In this document: piece after piece, positions 23,298 through 37,275 of the stretch | Layout: each line of letters opens with the position of its first letter | How positions within the stretch are numbered: position 1 is the stretch's first letter | From: Atherix ibis | Lineage: Eukaryota > Arthropoda > Insecta > Diptera > Athericidae | Direction: 5' to 3' | NCBI GenBank assembly: GCA_958298945.1 | Contig: OY282609.1 | Location: 42,732,954-42,796,953 of the forward strand | Length of the DNA: 64,000 bases | Program-made: the position numbers and the translations under genes | Notes under the pieces: model-generated | Databases searched by the model: none | What the model saw: only the letters and a program-made list of their open reading frames with translations | Told to the model about the DNA's origin: nothing

Positions 23298-26200
23298 GTG
23301 GTATTTTTCAAGAAAAAAAATCAGAGGTATTTTTCAAAAGCAATATAAAATTGTATTTTTCAAGAGGAATATTTAGTGGTATTTTTCAAGAGGAATATTC
23401 AGTAGTATTTTTCAATAGGAATATTCAGTGGTATTTTTCAAGAGGAATATTCAGTAATATTTTTTAAGAGGAATATTCAGTGGTATTTTTCAAGTGGAAT
23501 ATTCAGTAGTATTTTTCAAGAGGAATATTCAGTGGTATTTTGCAAGAGGAATATTTAGTGGTATTTTTCAAGAGGAATATTCAGTTGTATTTTTCAAGAG
23601 GAATATTCAGTGGTATTTTTCAAGAGGAATATTTAGTGGTATTTTTCAAGAGGAATATTCAGTTGTATTTTTCAAGAGGAATATTCAGTGGTATTTTTCA
23701 AGTGGAATATTCAGTGGTATTTTTCAAGAGGTATATTCAGTGGTATTTTTCATGAGGAATATTCAGTGGTATTTTTCAAGAAGAATATTCAGTGGTATTT
23801 TGCAAGAGGAATATTCAATAGTATTTTTCAAGAGGAATATTCAGTGGTATTTTTCAAGAGGAATATTCAGTTGTATTTTGCAAGAGGAATATTCAGTGGT
23901 ATTTTTCAAGTGGAATATTTAGTGGTGTTTTGCAAGACGAATATTCAATAGTATTTTTCAAGTGGAATATTCAGTGGTATTTTTCAAGAGGAATATTCAG
24001 TTATATTTTTTAAGAGGAATAATCAGTTGTATTTTTCAAGTGGAATATTCAGTGGTATTTTTCAAGAGGATAATTCAGTGGTATTTTTCAAGTGGAATAT
24101 TCAGTGGTATTTTTCAAGAGGAATATTCAGTGGTATTTTTCATGAGGAATATTCAGTGTTATTTTTCAAGAAGAATATTCAGTTGTATTTTGCAAGAGGA
24201 ATATTCAATTGTATTTTTCAAGCGGAATATTCAGTGGTATTTTTCAAGAGGAATATTCAGTTTTATTTTTCAAGAAGAATATTCAGTGGTATTTTTCAAG
24301 TGGAATATTTAGTGGTATTTTTCAAGAGGAATATTCAGTGGTATTTTTCAAGTTAAATATTTAGTGGTATTTTTCAAGAGGAATATTCAGTGGTATTTTT
24401 CAAGAGGAATATTCAGTGGTATTTTTCAAGTGGAGTATTCAGTGGTATTTTTTAAGAGAAATATTCAGTGGTATTTTTCAAGAGGAATATTCAGTGGTAT
24501 CTTTCGAGAAGAATATTCAGTGGTATTTTTCAAGAAGAATATTTATGGTCTTTTTCAAGAGGAATATTCAGTGGTATTTTTCAAGAGGAATATTCAGTGG
24601 TATTTTTCAACAGGAATATTCAGTGGTATTTTTCAAGACGATTATTCCGTGGTATTTTTCAAGAGGAATATTCAGTGGTATTTTTCAAGAAGAATATTCA
24701 TTGGTATTTTTCAAGAGGAATATTCAGCGGTATTTTTCAAGAGGAATAATCAGAGGTATTTTTCAAGAGCAATATACAATTGTATTTTTCAAGAGGATTA
24801 TTCAGTTATATTTTTCAAGAGGAATATTCAGTGGTATTTTTCAAGAGGAATATTCAGTAGTATTTTTCAAGAGGAATATTCAGTGGTATTTTTAAGGTGG
24901 AATATTCGGTGGTATTTTTCAAGAGGGATAATCAGAGGTAATTTCAAAAGCAATATTCAATTGTATTTTTCAAGAGGAATATTCGGTGGTATTTTTCAAG
25001 TGAAATATTCAGTGGTATTTTTCAACCGGAATATTTAGTGGTATTTTTCAAGAGTAATATTCAGTGGTATTTTTCAAGAGAAATATTCAGCGGTATTTTT
25101 CAAGTGGAATATTCAGTGGTATTTTTCAAGAGGTATATTCAGTGGTATTTTTCATGAGGAATATTCTGTGGTATTTTTCAAGAAGAATATTCAGTGGTAT
25201 TTTGCCAGAGGAATATTCAATAGTATTTTTCTAGCGGAATATTCAGTGGTATTTTTCAAGAGGAATATTCAGTGGTATTTTTCAAGAAGAATATTCAGTG
25301 GTATTTTTCAAGTGGAATATTTAGTGGTATTTGTCAAGAGGAATATTCAGTGGTATTTTTCAAGAGAAATATTAAGTGGTATTTTTCAAGAGGAATATTC
25401 AGTTGTATTTTTTAAGGGGAATATTCAGTGGTATTTTTCAAGAGCAATATTCAGTGGTATTTTTCAAGAGGAATATTGAGTGGTATTTTTCAAGAGGAAT
25501 ATTCGGTGGTATTTTTCAAGAGGAATAATCAGAGGTATTTTTCAAAAGTAATATACAAATGTATTTTTCAAGAGGAATATTCAGTAGTATTTTTCAAGAG
25601 GAATATTCAGTGGTATTTTTCAAGCGGAATATCCAGTGGTATTTTTCAAGAGGATTACTCAGTGGTATTTTTCAAGAGGAACATTCAGTGGTATTTTTCA
25701 AGACGAATATTCAGTTGTACTTTTCAAGAGGAATATTCGGTGGTATTTTTCAAGAGGAATATTCAGTGGTATTTTTCAAGAGGAATATTCAGTGGTATTT
25801 TTCAAGAGGAATGTTTGGTGGTATTTTTCAAGACGAATGATCAGAGGTATTTTTCAAAAGCAATATTCAATTGTATTTTTCAAGCGAAATATTCAGCTGT
25901 ATTTTTGAAGAGGAAAATTCAGTGGTATATTTCAAGTGAAATATTCAGTGGTATTTTTCAAGAGAAATATTCAGTGCTATTTTTCAAGAGTAATATTCAG
26001 TAGTATTTTTCAAGACGAATATTCAGTGGAATTTTTCAAGTGGAATATTCAGTGGTATTTTTTAAGAGGAATATTCAGTGGTATTTTTCAAGAGGAATAT
26101 TCAGTGGTATTTTTATATAGGAATATTCAGTGGTATTTTTCAAGAGGAATATTCATTAGTATTTTTCAAGAGGAATATTCAGTGGTATTTTTCAAGAGAA

Positions 26201-27116
26201 ATATTTAATGGTATTTTTCAAGAGTAATATTCAATGGTATTTTTCAAGAGGACTATTCAGTGTTATTTTTCATGTGGAATATTCAGTGGTATTTTTCAAG
26301 ATTAATATTCAGTGGAATATTTCAAGAGGATTATTAAGTGGTATTTTTCAAGAAGAATATTCAGTGGTATTTTGCAAGACGAATATTCAGTGATATTTTT
26401 CAAGAGGAATATTCAGTAATATTTTTAAGAGGAATATTCAGTGGTATTTTTCAAGAGGAATATTCAGTGGTATTTTTCAGGAGGAATATTCAGTTTTTTT
26501 TTTCAAGAGGAATATTCAGTGGTATTTTTCAAGTGGAATATTCAGTGGTATTTTTCAAGAGGAATATTCAGTGGTATTTTGCAAGAGGAATATTCAATAG
26601 TATTTTTCAAGCGGAATATTCAGTGGTATTTTTCAAGAGGAATATTCGGTGGTATTTTTCAAGAAGAATATTCAGTGGTATTTTTCAAGTGAAATGTTTA
26701 GTGGTATTTTTCAAGTGGAATATTCAGTGGTATTTGTCAAGAGGAATATTCAGTGGTATTTTTCAAGTGGAAAATTCAGTTGTATTTTTTAAGAGGAATA
26801 TTCAATGGTATTTTTCAAGAGGAATATTCGGTGGTATTTTTCAAGAGAAATAGTCAGAGGTATTTTTCAAAAGCAATATACAATTGTATTTTTCAAGAGG
26901 AATATTCAGTGGTATTTTTCAAGAGTAATATTCAGTGGTATTTTTCAAGTGGAATATTTAGTGGTATTTTTGAAAAGGATTATTCAGTGGTATTTTTCGA
27001 GAGCAACATTCAGTGGTATTTTTCAAGAGGAATATTCAGTTGTAATTTTCAAGAGGAATATTCAGTGGTATTTTTCAAGAGAAATATTCGGTGGTATTTT
27101 TCAAGAGGAATATTTA
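23298..27116 (+). repeat. 3,819-bp HOR unit, copy 2
   Basis: Repeats copy 1 with the same rare variants at a constant +3,819 offset. Both boundaries fall in the shared motif TATTTTTCAAGA: upstream the text changes from an ATTTAG monomer into the A-rich monomer (23,310). At the far end the same ATTTAG monomer continues into an ordinary GAGGAATATTCGG monomer (about 27,130). A single recent unequal exchange, or an assembly duplication, would give this. Confidence 0.92.
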
Positions 27117-28067
27117 GTGGTATTTTTCAAGAGGAATATTCGGTGGTATTTTTCAAGAGGAATGATCAGAGGTATTTTTCAAAAGCAATATTCAATTGTA
27201 TTTTTCAAGAGAAATATTCAGTAGTATTTTTCAAGAGGAATATTCAGTGGCATTTTTCAAGTGGAATATTTAGTGGTATTTTTCAAGAGGAATATTCAGT
27301 GGTATTTTTCAAGAGGAATATTCAGTGGTATTTTTCAATAGGAATATTCAGTGGTATTTTTCAAGAGGAATATTCAGTAGTTTTTTTCAAGAGGAATATT
27401 GAGTGGTATTTTTCAAGAGAAATATTCAGTGGTATTTTTCAAGAGTAATATTCAATGGTATTTTTCAAGAGGGCTATTCAGTGGTATTTTTCATGTAGAA
27501 TATTCAGTGGTATTGTTCAGAGGAATATTCAGTGGAATATTTCAAGAGGAATATTCAGTGGTATTTTTTAAGAAGAATATTCAGTGGTATTTTGCAAGAC
27601 GAATATTCAATAGTATTTTGCAAGTAGAATATTCAGTGGTATTTTTCAAGAGGAATATTCAGTGGTATTTTTCAAGAGGAATATTCAGTTGTATTTTTCA
27701 AGAGGAATATTCAGTGGTATTTGTCAAGAGGAATATTCGGTGGTATTTTTCAAGAAAAAAATCAGAGGTATTTTTCAAAAGCAATATAAAATTGTTTTTT
27801 TCAAGAGGAATATTTAGTGGTATTTTTCAAGAGGAATATTCAGTTGTATTTTTCAATAGGAATATTCAGTGGTATTTTTCAAGAGGAATATTCAGTAATA
27901 TTTTTTAAAAGGAATATTCAGTGGTATTTTTCAAGTGGAATATTCAGTGGTATTTTTCAAGAGGAATATTCAGTGGTATTTTTCAAGAGGAATATTTAGT
28001 GGTATTTTTCAAGAGGAAAATTCAGTTGTATTTTTCAAGAGGAATATTCAGTGGTATTTTTCAAGAG
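27117..28067 (+). repeat. Linking satellite between the 3.8-kb and 2.8-kb HORs
   Basis: No gene. It resembles 18,880-19,720: GAATGATCAGAGG, TTCAATAGG, GAGGGCTATT, the A-rich monomer (27,752), then the GTAAT monomer. It differs by two 1-base losses, TATTGTTCAGAGG at 27,511 and one A fewer in the A-rich monomer. Confidence 0.75.
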
Positions 28068-30872
28068 GAATATTCAGTGGTATTTTTCAAGAGGAATATT
28101 CAGTTGTATTTTTCAAGAGGAATATTCTGTGGTATTTTTCAAGTGGAATATTCAGTGGTATTTTTCAAGAGGAATATTCAGTGGTATTTTTCAAGAAGAA
28201 TATTCAGTTGTAATTTTCAAGAGGAATATTCAGTGGTATTTTTCAAGAGAAATATTCGGTGGTATTTTTCAAGAGGAATATTCAGTGGTATTTTTCAAGA
28301 GGAATATTCGGTGGTATTTTTCAAGAGGAATGATCACAGGTATTTTTCAAAAGCAATATTCAATTGTATTTTTCAAGGGAAATATTCAGTAGTATTTTTC
28401 AAGAGGAATATTCAGTGGCATTTTTCAAGTGGAATATTTAGTGGTATTTTTCAAGAGGAATATTCAGTGGTATTTTTCAATAGGCATATTCAGTGGTATT
28501 TTTCAAGAGGAATATTCAGTAGTATTTTTCAAGAGGAATATTTAGTGGTATTTTTCAAGAGAAATATTCAGTGGTATTTCTCAAGAGTAATATTCAATGG
28601 TATTTTTCAAGAGGGCTATTCAGTGGTATTTTTCATGTGGAATATTCAGTGGTATTGTTCAGAGGAATATTCAGTGGAATATTTCAAGAACAATATTCAG
28701 TGGTATTTTGCAAGAGGAATATTCAATAGTATTTTTCAAGAGGAATATTCAGTGGTATTTTTCAAGAGGAATATTCAGTTGTATTTTGCAAGAGGAATGT
28801 TCAGTGGTATTTTTCAAGTGGAATATTCAGTGGTATTTTGCAAGACGAATATTCAATAGAATTTTTCAAGTGGAATATTCAGTGGTATTTTTCAAGAGAA
28901 ATATTCAGTTATATTTTTTAAGAGGAATAATCAGTGGTATTTTTCAAGTGGAATATTCAGTGGTATTTTTCAAGAGGAATATTCAGTGGTATTTTTCAAG
29001 AGGAATATTCAGTGGTATTTTTCAAGAGGAATATTCAGTTGTATTTTTTAAGAGGAATATTCAGTGGTATATTTCAAGTGGAATATTCAGTGGTATTTTT
29101 CAAGAGGAATATTCAGTGGTATTTTCCATGAGGAATATTCAGTGGTATTTTTCAAGAAGAATATTCAGTGGTATTTTGCAAGAGCAATATTCAGTTGTAG
29201 TTTTCAAGAGGAATATTCAGTGGTATTTTTCAAGAGAAATATTCGGTGGTATTTTTCAAGAGGAATATTCAGTGGTATTTTTCAAGAGGAATATTCGGTG
29301 GTATTTTTCAAGAGGAATGATCAGAGGTATTTTTCAAAAGCAATATTCAATTGTATTTTTCAAGAGAAATATTCAGTAGTATTTTTCAAGAGGAATATTC
29401 AGTGGCATTTTTCAAGTGGAATATTTAGTGGTATTTTTCAAGAGGAATATTCAGTGGTATTTTTCAAGAGGAATATTCAGTGGTATTTTTCAATAGGAAT
29501 ATTCAGTGGTATTTTTCAAGAGGAATATTCAGTAGTATTTTTCAAGAGGAATATTCAGTGGTATTTTTCAAGAGAAATATTCAGTGGTATTTTTCAAGAG
29601 TAATATTCAATGGTATTTTTCAAGAGGGCTATTCAGTGGTATTTTTCATGTGGAATATTCAGTGGTATTGTTCAGAGGAATATTCAGTGGAATATTTCAA
29701 GAGGAATATTCAGTGGTATTTTTCAAGAAGAATATTCAGTGGTATTTTGCAAGACGAATATTCAATAGTAGTTTGCAAGTAGAATATTCAGTGGTATTTT
29801 TCAAGAGGAATATTCAGTGGTATTTTTCAAGAGAAATATTCAGTGGTATTTTTCAAGAGTAATATTCAATGGTATTTTTCAAGAGGGCTATTCAGTGGTA
29901 TTTTTCATGTGGAATATTCAGTGGTATTGTTCAGAGGAATATTCAGTGGAATATTTCAAGAGGAATATTCAGTGGTATTTTTCAAGAAGAATATTCAGTG
30001 GTATTTGGCAAGATGAATATTCAATAGTATTTTGCAAGTAGAATATTCAGTGGTATTTTTCAAGAGGAATATTTAGTGGTATTTTTCAAGAGGAATATTC
30101 AGTTGTATTTTTCAATAGGAATATTCAGTGGTATTTTTCAAGAGGAATATTCAGTAATATTTTTTAAGAGGAATATTTAGTGGTATTTTTCAAGAGGAAT
30201 ATTCAGTTGTATTTTTCAAGAGGAATATTCAGTGGTATTTTTCAAGAGGAATATTCAGTGGTATTTTTCAAGAGGAATATTCAGTTGTATTTTTCAAGAG
30301 GAATATTCAGTGGTATTTTTCAAGTGGAATATTCAGTGGTATTTTTCAAGAGGAATATTCAGTTGTATTTTGCAAGAGGAATGTTCAGTGGTATTTTTCA
30401 AGTGGAATATTCAGCGGTATTTTGCAAAACGAATATTCAATAGTATTTTTCAAGTGGAATATTCAGTGGTATTTTTCAAGAGGAATATTCAGTTATATTT
30501 TTTAAGAGGAATAATCAGTGGTATTTTTCAAGTGGAATATTCAGTGGTATTTTTCAAGAGGAATATTTAGTGGTTTTTTTCAGGAGGAATATTCAGTGGT
30601 ATTTTTCAAGAGGAATATTCAGTTGTATTTTTCAAGAGGAATATTCAGTGGTATTTTTCAAGTGGAATATTCAGTGGTATTTTTCAAGAGGAATATTCAG
30701 TGGTATTTTTCATGAGGAATATTCAGTGGTGTTTTTCAAGAGAAATATTCAGTGGTATTTTTCAAGAGGAATATTCAGTTGTATTTTTCAAGAGGAATAT
30801 TCAGTGGTATTTTTCAAGTGGAATATTCAGTGGTATTTTTCAAGAGGAATATTCAGTGGTATGTTTCATGAG
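28068..30872 (+). repeat. 2.8-kb HOR unit, copy 1 (2,805 bp)
   Basis: Shares order and rare variants with 30,873-33,703. It contains three TATTGTTCAGAGG monomers, each one base short (28,653, 29,666, 29,925), so the period is a multiple of 26 minus 3. A further local duplication of about 259 bp puts GAGGGCTATT at 29,626 and 29,885. Confidence 0.88.
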
Positions 30873-33703
30873 GAATATTCAGTGGTATTTTTCAAGAGGA
30901 ATATTCAGTTGTATTTTTCAAGAGGAATATTCTGTGGTATTTTTCAAGTGGAATATTCAGTGGTATTTTTCAAGAGGAATATTCAGTGGTATTTTTCAAG
31001 AAGAATATTCAGTTGTAATTTTCAAGAGGAATATTCAGTGGTATTTTTCAAGAGAAATATTCGGTGGTATTTTTCAAGAGGAATATTCAGTGGTATTTTT
31101 CAAGAGGAATATTCGGTGGTATTTTTCAAGAGGAATGATCGCAGGTATTTTTCAAAAGCAATATTCAATTGTATTTTTCAAGGGAAATATTCAGTAGTAT
31201 TTTTCAAGAGGAATATTCAGTGGCATTTTTCAAGTGGAATATTTAGTGGTATTTTTCAAGAGGAATATTCAGTGGTATTTTTGAAGAGGAATATTCAGTG
31301 GTATTTTTCAATAGGCATATTCAGTGGTATTTTTCAAGAGGAATATTCAGTAGTATTTTTCAAGAGGAATATTCAGTGGTATTTTTCAAGAGAAATATTC
31401 AGTGGTATTTCTCAAGAGTAATATTCAATGGTATTTTTCAAGAGGGCTATTCAGTGGTATTTTTCATGTGGAATATTCAGTGGTATTGTTCAGAGGAATA
31501 TTCAGTGGAATATTTCAAGAACAATATTCAGTGGTATTTTGCAAGAGGAATATTCAGTAGTATTTTTCAAGAGGAATATTCAGTGGTATTTTTCAAGAGG
31601 AATATTCAGTTGTATTTTGCAAGAGGAATGTTCAGTGGTATTTTTCAAGTGGAATATTCAGTGGTATTTTGCAAGACGAATATTCAATAGAATTTTTCAA
31701 GTGGAATATTCAGTGGTATTTTTCAAGAGGAATATTCAGTTATATTTTTTAAGAGGAATAATCAGTGGTATTTTTCAAGTGGAATATTCAGTGGTATTTT
31801 TCAAGAGGAATATTCAGTGGTATTTTTCAAGAGGAATATTCAGTGGTATTTTTCAAGAGGAATATTCAGTTGTATTTTTTAAGAGGAATATTCAGTGGTA
31901 TTTTTCAAGTGGAATATTCAGTGGTATTTTTCAAGAGGAATATTCAGTGGTATTTTCCATGAGGAATATTCAGTGGTATTTTTCAAGAAGAATATTCAGA
32001 GGTATTTTGCAAGAGCAATATTCAGTTGTAGTTTTCAAGAGGAATATTCAGTGGTATTTTTCAAGAGAAATATTCGGTGGTATTTTTCAAGAGGAATATT
32101 CAGTGGTATTTTTCAAGAGGAATATTCGGTGGTATTTTTCAAGAGGAATGATCAGAGGTATTTTTCAAAAGCAATATTCAATTGTATTTTTCAAGAGAAA
32201 TATTCAGTAGTATTTTTCAAGAGGAATATTCAGTGGCATTTTTCAAGTGGAATATTTAGTGGTATTTTTCAAGAGGAATATTCAGTGGTATTTTTCAAGA
32301 GGAATATTCAGTGGTATTTTTCAATAGGAATATTCAGTGGTATTTTTCAAGAGGAATATTCAGTAGTATTTTTCAAGAGGAATATTCAGTGGTATTTTTC
32401 AAGAGAAATATTCAGTGGTATTTTTCAAGAGTAATATTCAATGGTATTTTTCAAGAGGGCTATTCAGTGGTATTTTTCATGTGGAATATTCAGTGGTATT
32501 GTTCAGAGGAATATTCAGTGGAATATTTCAAAAGGAATATTCAGTGGTATTTTTCAAGAAGAATATTCAGTGGTATTTTGCAAGACGAATATTCAATAGT
32601 AGTTTGCAAGTAGAATATTCAGTGGTATTTTTCAAGAGGAATATTCAGTGGTATTTTTCAAGAGAAATATTCAGTGGTATTTTTCAAGAGTAATATTCAA
32701 TGGTATTTTTCAAGAGGGCTATTCAGTGGTATTTTTCATGTGGAATATTCAGTGGTATTGTTCAGAGGAATATTCAGTGGAATATTTCAAGAGGAATATT
32801 CAGTGGTATTTTTCAAGAAGAATATTCAGTGGTATTTGGCAAGATGAATATTCAATAGTATTTTGCAAGTAGAATATTCAGTGGTATTTTTCAAGAGGAA
32901 TATTTAGTGGTATTTTTCAAGAGGAATATTCAGTTGTATTTTTCAATAGGAATATTCAGTGGTATTTTTCAAGAGGAATATTCAGTAATATTTTTTAAGC
33001 GGAATATTTAGTGGTATTTTTCAAGAGGAATATTCAGTTGTATTTTTCAAGAGGAATATTCAGTGGTATTTTTCAAGAGGAATATTCAGTGGTATTTTTC
33101 AAGAGGAATATTCAGTTGTATTTTTCAAGAGGAATATTCAGTGGTATTTTTCAAGTGGAATATTCAGTGGTATTTTTCAAGAGGAATATTCAGTTGTATT
33201 TTGCAAGAGGAATGTTCAGTGGTATTTTTCAAGTGGAATATTCAGCGGTATTTTGCAAAACGAATATTCAATAGTATTTTTCAAGTGGAATATTCAGTGG
33301 TATTTTTCAAGAGGAATATTCAGTTATATTTTTTAAGAGGAATAATCAGTGGTATTTTTCAAGTGGAATATTCAGTGGTATTTTTCAAGAGGAATATTTA
33401 GTGGTTTTTTTCAGGAGGAATATTCAGTGGTATTTTTCAAGAGGAATATTCAGTTGTATTTTTCAAGAGGAATATTCAGTGGTATTTTTCAAGTGGAATA
33501 TTCAGTGGTATTTTTCAAGAGGAATATTCAGTGGTATTTTTCATGAGGAATATTCAGTGGTATTTTTCAAGAGAAATATTCAGTGGTATTTTTCAAGAGG
33601 AATATTCAGTTGTATTTTTCAAGAGGAATATTCAGTGGTATTTTTCAAGTGGAATATTCAGTGGTATTTTTCAAGAGGAATATTCAGTGGTATGTTTCAT
33701 GAG
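30873..33703 (+). repeat. 2.8-kb HOR unit, copy 2 (2,831 bp)
   Basis: Same order as copy 1, offset 2,805 then 2,831 after one extra monomer near 31,273 (TTTTTGAAGAGG). The three 1-base-deleted monomers are at 31,484, 32,497 and 32,756, each exactly 2,831 from its partner. Small differences exist, such as AATGATCGCAGG (31,135) against AATGATCACAGG in copy 1. Confidence 0.88.
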
Positions 33704-34930
33704 GAATATTCAGTGGTATTTTTCAAGAGGAATATTCAGTTGTATTTTTCAAGAGGAATATTCAATAGTATTTTTCAAGAGGAATATTCAGTGGTATTTT
33801 TCAAGAGGAATATTCAGTTGTATTTTGCAAGAGGAATGTTCAGTGGTATTTTTCAAGTGGAATATTCAGTGGTATTTTGCAAGACGAATATTCAATAGTA
33901 TTTTTCAAGTGGAATATTCAGTGGTATTTTTCAAGAGGAATATTCAGTTATATTTTTTAAGAGGAATAATCAGTGGTATTTTTCAAGTGGAATATTCAGT
34001 GGTATTTTTCAAGAGGAATATTCAGTGGTATTTTTCAAGAGGAATATTCAGTGGTATTTTTCAAGAGGAATATTCAGTTGTATTTTTTAAGAGGAATATT
34101 CAGTGGTATTTTTCAAGTGGAATATTCAGTGGTATTTTTCAAGAGGAATATTCAGTGGTATTTTCCATGAGGAATATTCAGTGGTATTTTTCAAGAAGAA
34201 TATTCAGTGGTATTTTGCAAGAGCAATATGCAATTGTATTTTTCAAGCAGAATATTCAGTGGTATTTTTCAAGAGGAATATTCAGTTTTATTTTTCAAGA
34301 AGAATATTCAGTGGTATTTTTCAAGTGGAATGTTTAGTGGTATTTTTCAAGAGGAATATTCAGTGGTATTTTTCAAGAGGAATATTTAGTGGTATTTTTC
34401 AAGTGGAATATTCAGTTGTATTTTTTAAGAGGAATATTCAGTGGTATTTTTCAAGAGGAATATTCGGTGGTATTTTTCAAGAGGAATATACAATGGTATT
34501 TTTCAAGAGGAATATTCGGTGGTATTTTTCAAGAGGAATAATCAGAGGTATTTTTCAGAAGAAATATACAATTGTATTTTTCAAGAGGAATATTCAGTGG
34601 TATTTTTCAAGAGGAATATTCAGTGGTATTTTTCAAGTGGAATATTCAGTGGTATTTTTCAAGAGGATTATTCAGTGGTATTTTTCAAGAGGAATATTCA
34701 GTGATATTTTTCAAGAGGAATATTCAGTTGTAATTTTCAAGAGAAATATTCAGTGGTATTTTTCAAGAGGAATATTCAGTGGTATTTTTCAAGAGGAATT
34801 ATCAGTGGTATTTTTCAAGAGGAATATTCGGTGGTATTTTTCAAGAGGAATGATCAGAGGTATTTTTCAAAAGCAATATTCAATTGTATTTTTCAAGAGA
34901 AATATTCAGTAGTATTTTTCAAGAGGAATA
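33704..34930 (+). repeat. Third partial 2.8-kb unit grading into family B
   Basis: No gene. From about 33,760 to 34,340 the series (CAATAG, GCAAGAGGAATGTT, TTATATTTTTTAAG, AATAATCAGTGG, TTTTCCATGAGG) matches 36,050-36,630 in family B at about +2,289. It also matches part of the 2.8-kb unit. The two HOR families therefore share this cassette. Confidence 0.7.
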
Positions 34931-36261
34931 TTCAGTGGAATTTTTCAAGTGGAATATTTAGTGGTATTTTTCAAGAGAAATATTCAGTGGTATTTTTCAA
35001 GAGTAATATTCAATGGTATTTTTCAAGAGGGCTATTCAGTGGTATTTTTCATGTAGAATATTTAGTGGTATTTTTCAAGAGGAATATTCAGTGGAATATT
35101 TCAAGAGGAATATTCAGTGGTATTTTTCAAGAAGAATATTCATTGGTATTTTGCAAGACGAATATTCAATAGTATTTTTCAGGTGGAATATTCAGTGGTA
35201 TTTTTCAAAAGAAATATTCAGTAATATTTTTTAAGAGAAATATTCAGTGGTATTATTCAAGTGGAATATTCAGTGGTATTTTTCAAGAGGAATATTCAGT
35301 GGTATTTTTCAAGAGGAATATTCAGTGGTATTTTTCAAGAGGAATATTCAGTTGTATTTTTAAAGAGGAATATTCAGTGGTATTTTTCAAGAGGAATATT
35401 CAGTGGTATTTTTCAAGAGGAATATTCAGTGGTGTTTGTCAAGATGAATATTCGGTGGTATTTTTCAAGAAAAAAAATCAGAGGTATTTTTCAAAAGCAA
35501 TATAAAATTGTATTTTTCAAGAGGAATATTTAGTGGTATTTTTCGAGAGGAATATTCAATTGTATTTTTCAATAGGAATATTCAGTGGTATTTTTCAAGA
35601 GGAATATTCAGTGGTATTTTTTAAGAGGAATATTCAGTGGTATTTTGCAAGAGGAATATTCGGTGGTATTTTATTAAGAGGAATAATCAGAGGTATTTTT
35701 CAAAAGCAATATTCAATTGTATTTTTCAAGAGAAATATTCAGTTGTATTTTTCAAGAGGAATATTCAGTGGTATTTTTCAAGATGAATATTCAGTTGTAT
35801 TTTCTAAGAGGAATATTCAGTGGTATTTTTCAAGAGGAATATTCAGTGGTATTTTTCAAGAGGAATATTTAGTGGTATTTTTCAAGAGGTATATTCAGTT
35901 GTATTTTTCAAGAGGAATATTCAGTGGTATTTTTCAAGTGGAATATTCAGTGGTATTTTTCAAGAGGAATATTCAGTGGTATTTTTCATGAGGAATATTC
36001 AGTGGTATTTTTCAAGAAGAATATTCAGTGGTATTTTGCAAGAGGAATATTCAATAGTATTTTTCAAGAGGAATATTCAGTGGTATTTTTCAAGAGGAAT
36101 ATTCAGTTGTATTTTGCAAGAGGAATGTTCAGTGGTATTTTTCAAGTGGAATATTCAGTGGTATTTTGCAAGACGAATATTCAATAGTATTTTTCAAGTG
36201 GAATATTCAGTGGTATTTTTCAAGAGGAATATTCAGTTATATTTTTTAAGAGAAATAATCA

Positions 36262-37275
36262 GTGGTATTTTTCAAGTGGAATATTCAGTGGTATTTTTCA
36301 AGAGGAATATTCAGTGGTATTTTTCAAGAGGAATATTCAGTGGTATTTTTCAAGAGGAATATTCAGTTGTATTTTTTAAGAGGAATATTCAGTGGTATTT
36401 TTCAAGTGGAATATTCAGTGGTATTTTTCAAGAGGAATATTCAGTGGTATTTTCCATGAGGAATATTCAGTGGTATTTTTCAAGAAGAATATTCAGTGGT
36501 ATTTTGCAAGAGCAATATTCAATTGTATTTTTCAAGCGGAATATTCAGTTGCATTTTTCAAGAGGAATATTCAGTTTTATTTTTCAAGAAGAATATTCAG
36601 TGGTATTTTTCAAGTGGAATGTTTAGTGGTATTTTTCAAGAGGAATATTCAGTGGTATTTTTCAAGAGGAATATTCAGTGGTATTTTTCAAGTGGAATAT
36701 TCAGTGGTATTTTTCAAGAGGAATATTCAGTGGTATTTTTCAAGAGGAATATACAATGGTATTTTTTAAGAAGAATATTCGGTGGTATTTTTCAAGAGGA
36801 ATAATCAGAGGTATTTTTCAAAAGTAATATTCAGTGGTATTTTTCAAGAGGAATATTCAGTGGTATTTTTCAAGAGGAATATTCAGTGGTATTTTTCAAG
36901 TGGAATATTCAGTGGTATTTTTCAAGAGGATTATTCAGTGGTATTTTTCAAGAGGAATATTTAGTGGTATTTTTCAAGAGGAATATTCAGTTGTAATTTT
37001 CAAGAGAAATATTCAGTGGTATTTTTCAAGAGGAATATTCAGTGGAATTTTTCAAGAGGAATTATCAGTGGTATTTTTCAAGAGGAATATTCGGTGGTAT
37101 TTTTCAAGATGAATGATCAGAGGTATTTTTCAAAAGCAATATTCAATTGTATTTTTCAAGAGAAATATTCAGTAGTATTTTTCAAGAGGAATATTCAGTG
37201 GAATTTTTCAAGTGGAATATTTAGTGGTATTTTTCAAGAGGAATATTCAGTGGTATTTTTCAAGAGGAATATTCA
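36262..37275 (+). repeat. Family B internal sub-unit, copy 1 (about 1,014 bp)
   Basis: AATGATCAGAGG preceded by AAGAT lies at 37,108 and again at 38,148 (1,040 bp). The TTTTCCATGAGG and CAGTTTTATTTTTCAAG monomers recur at 1,014 bp. The block is tandemly duplicated inside the 4.4-kb unit and again in unit 2 (40,659 and 41,699). Confidence 0.8.
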
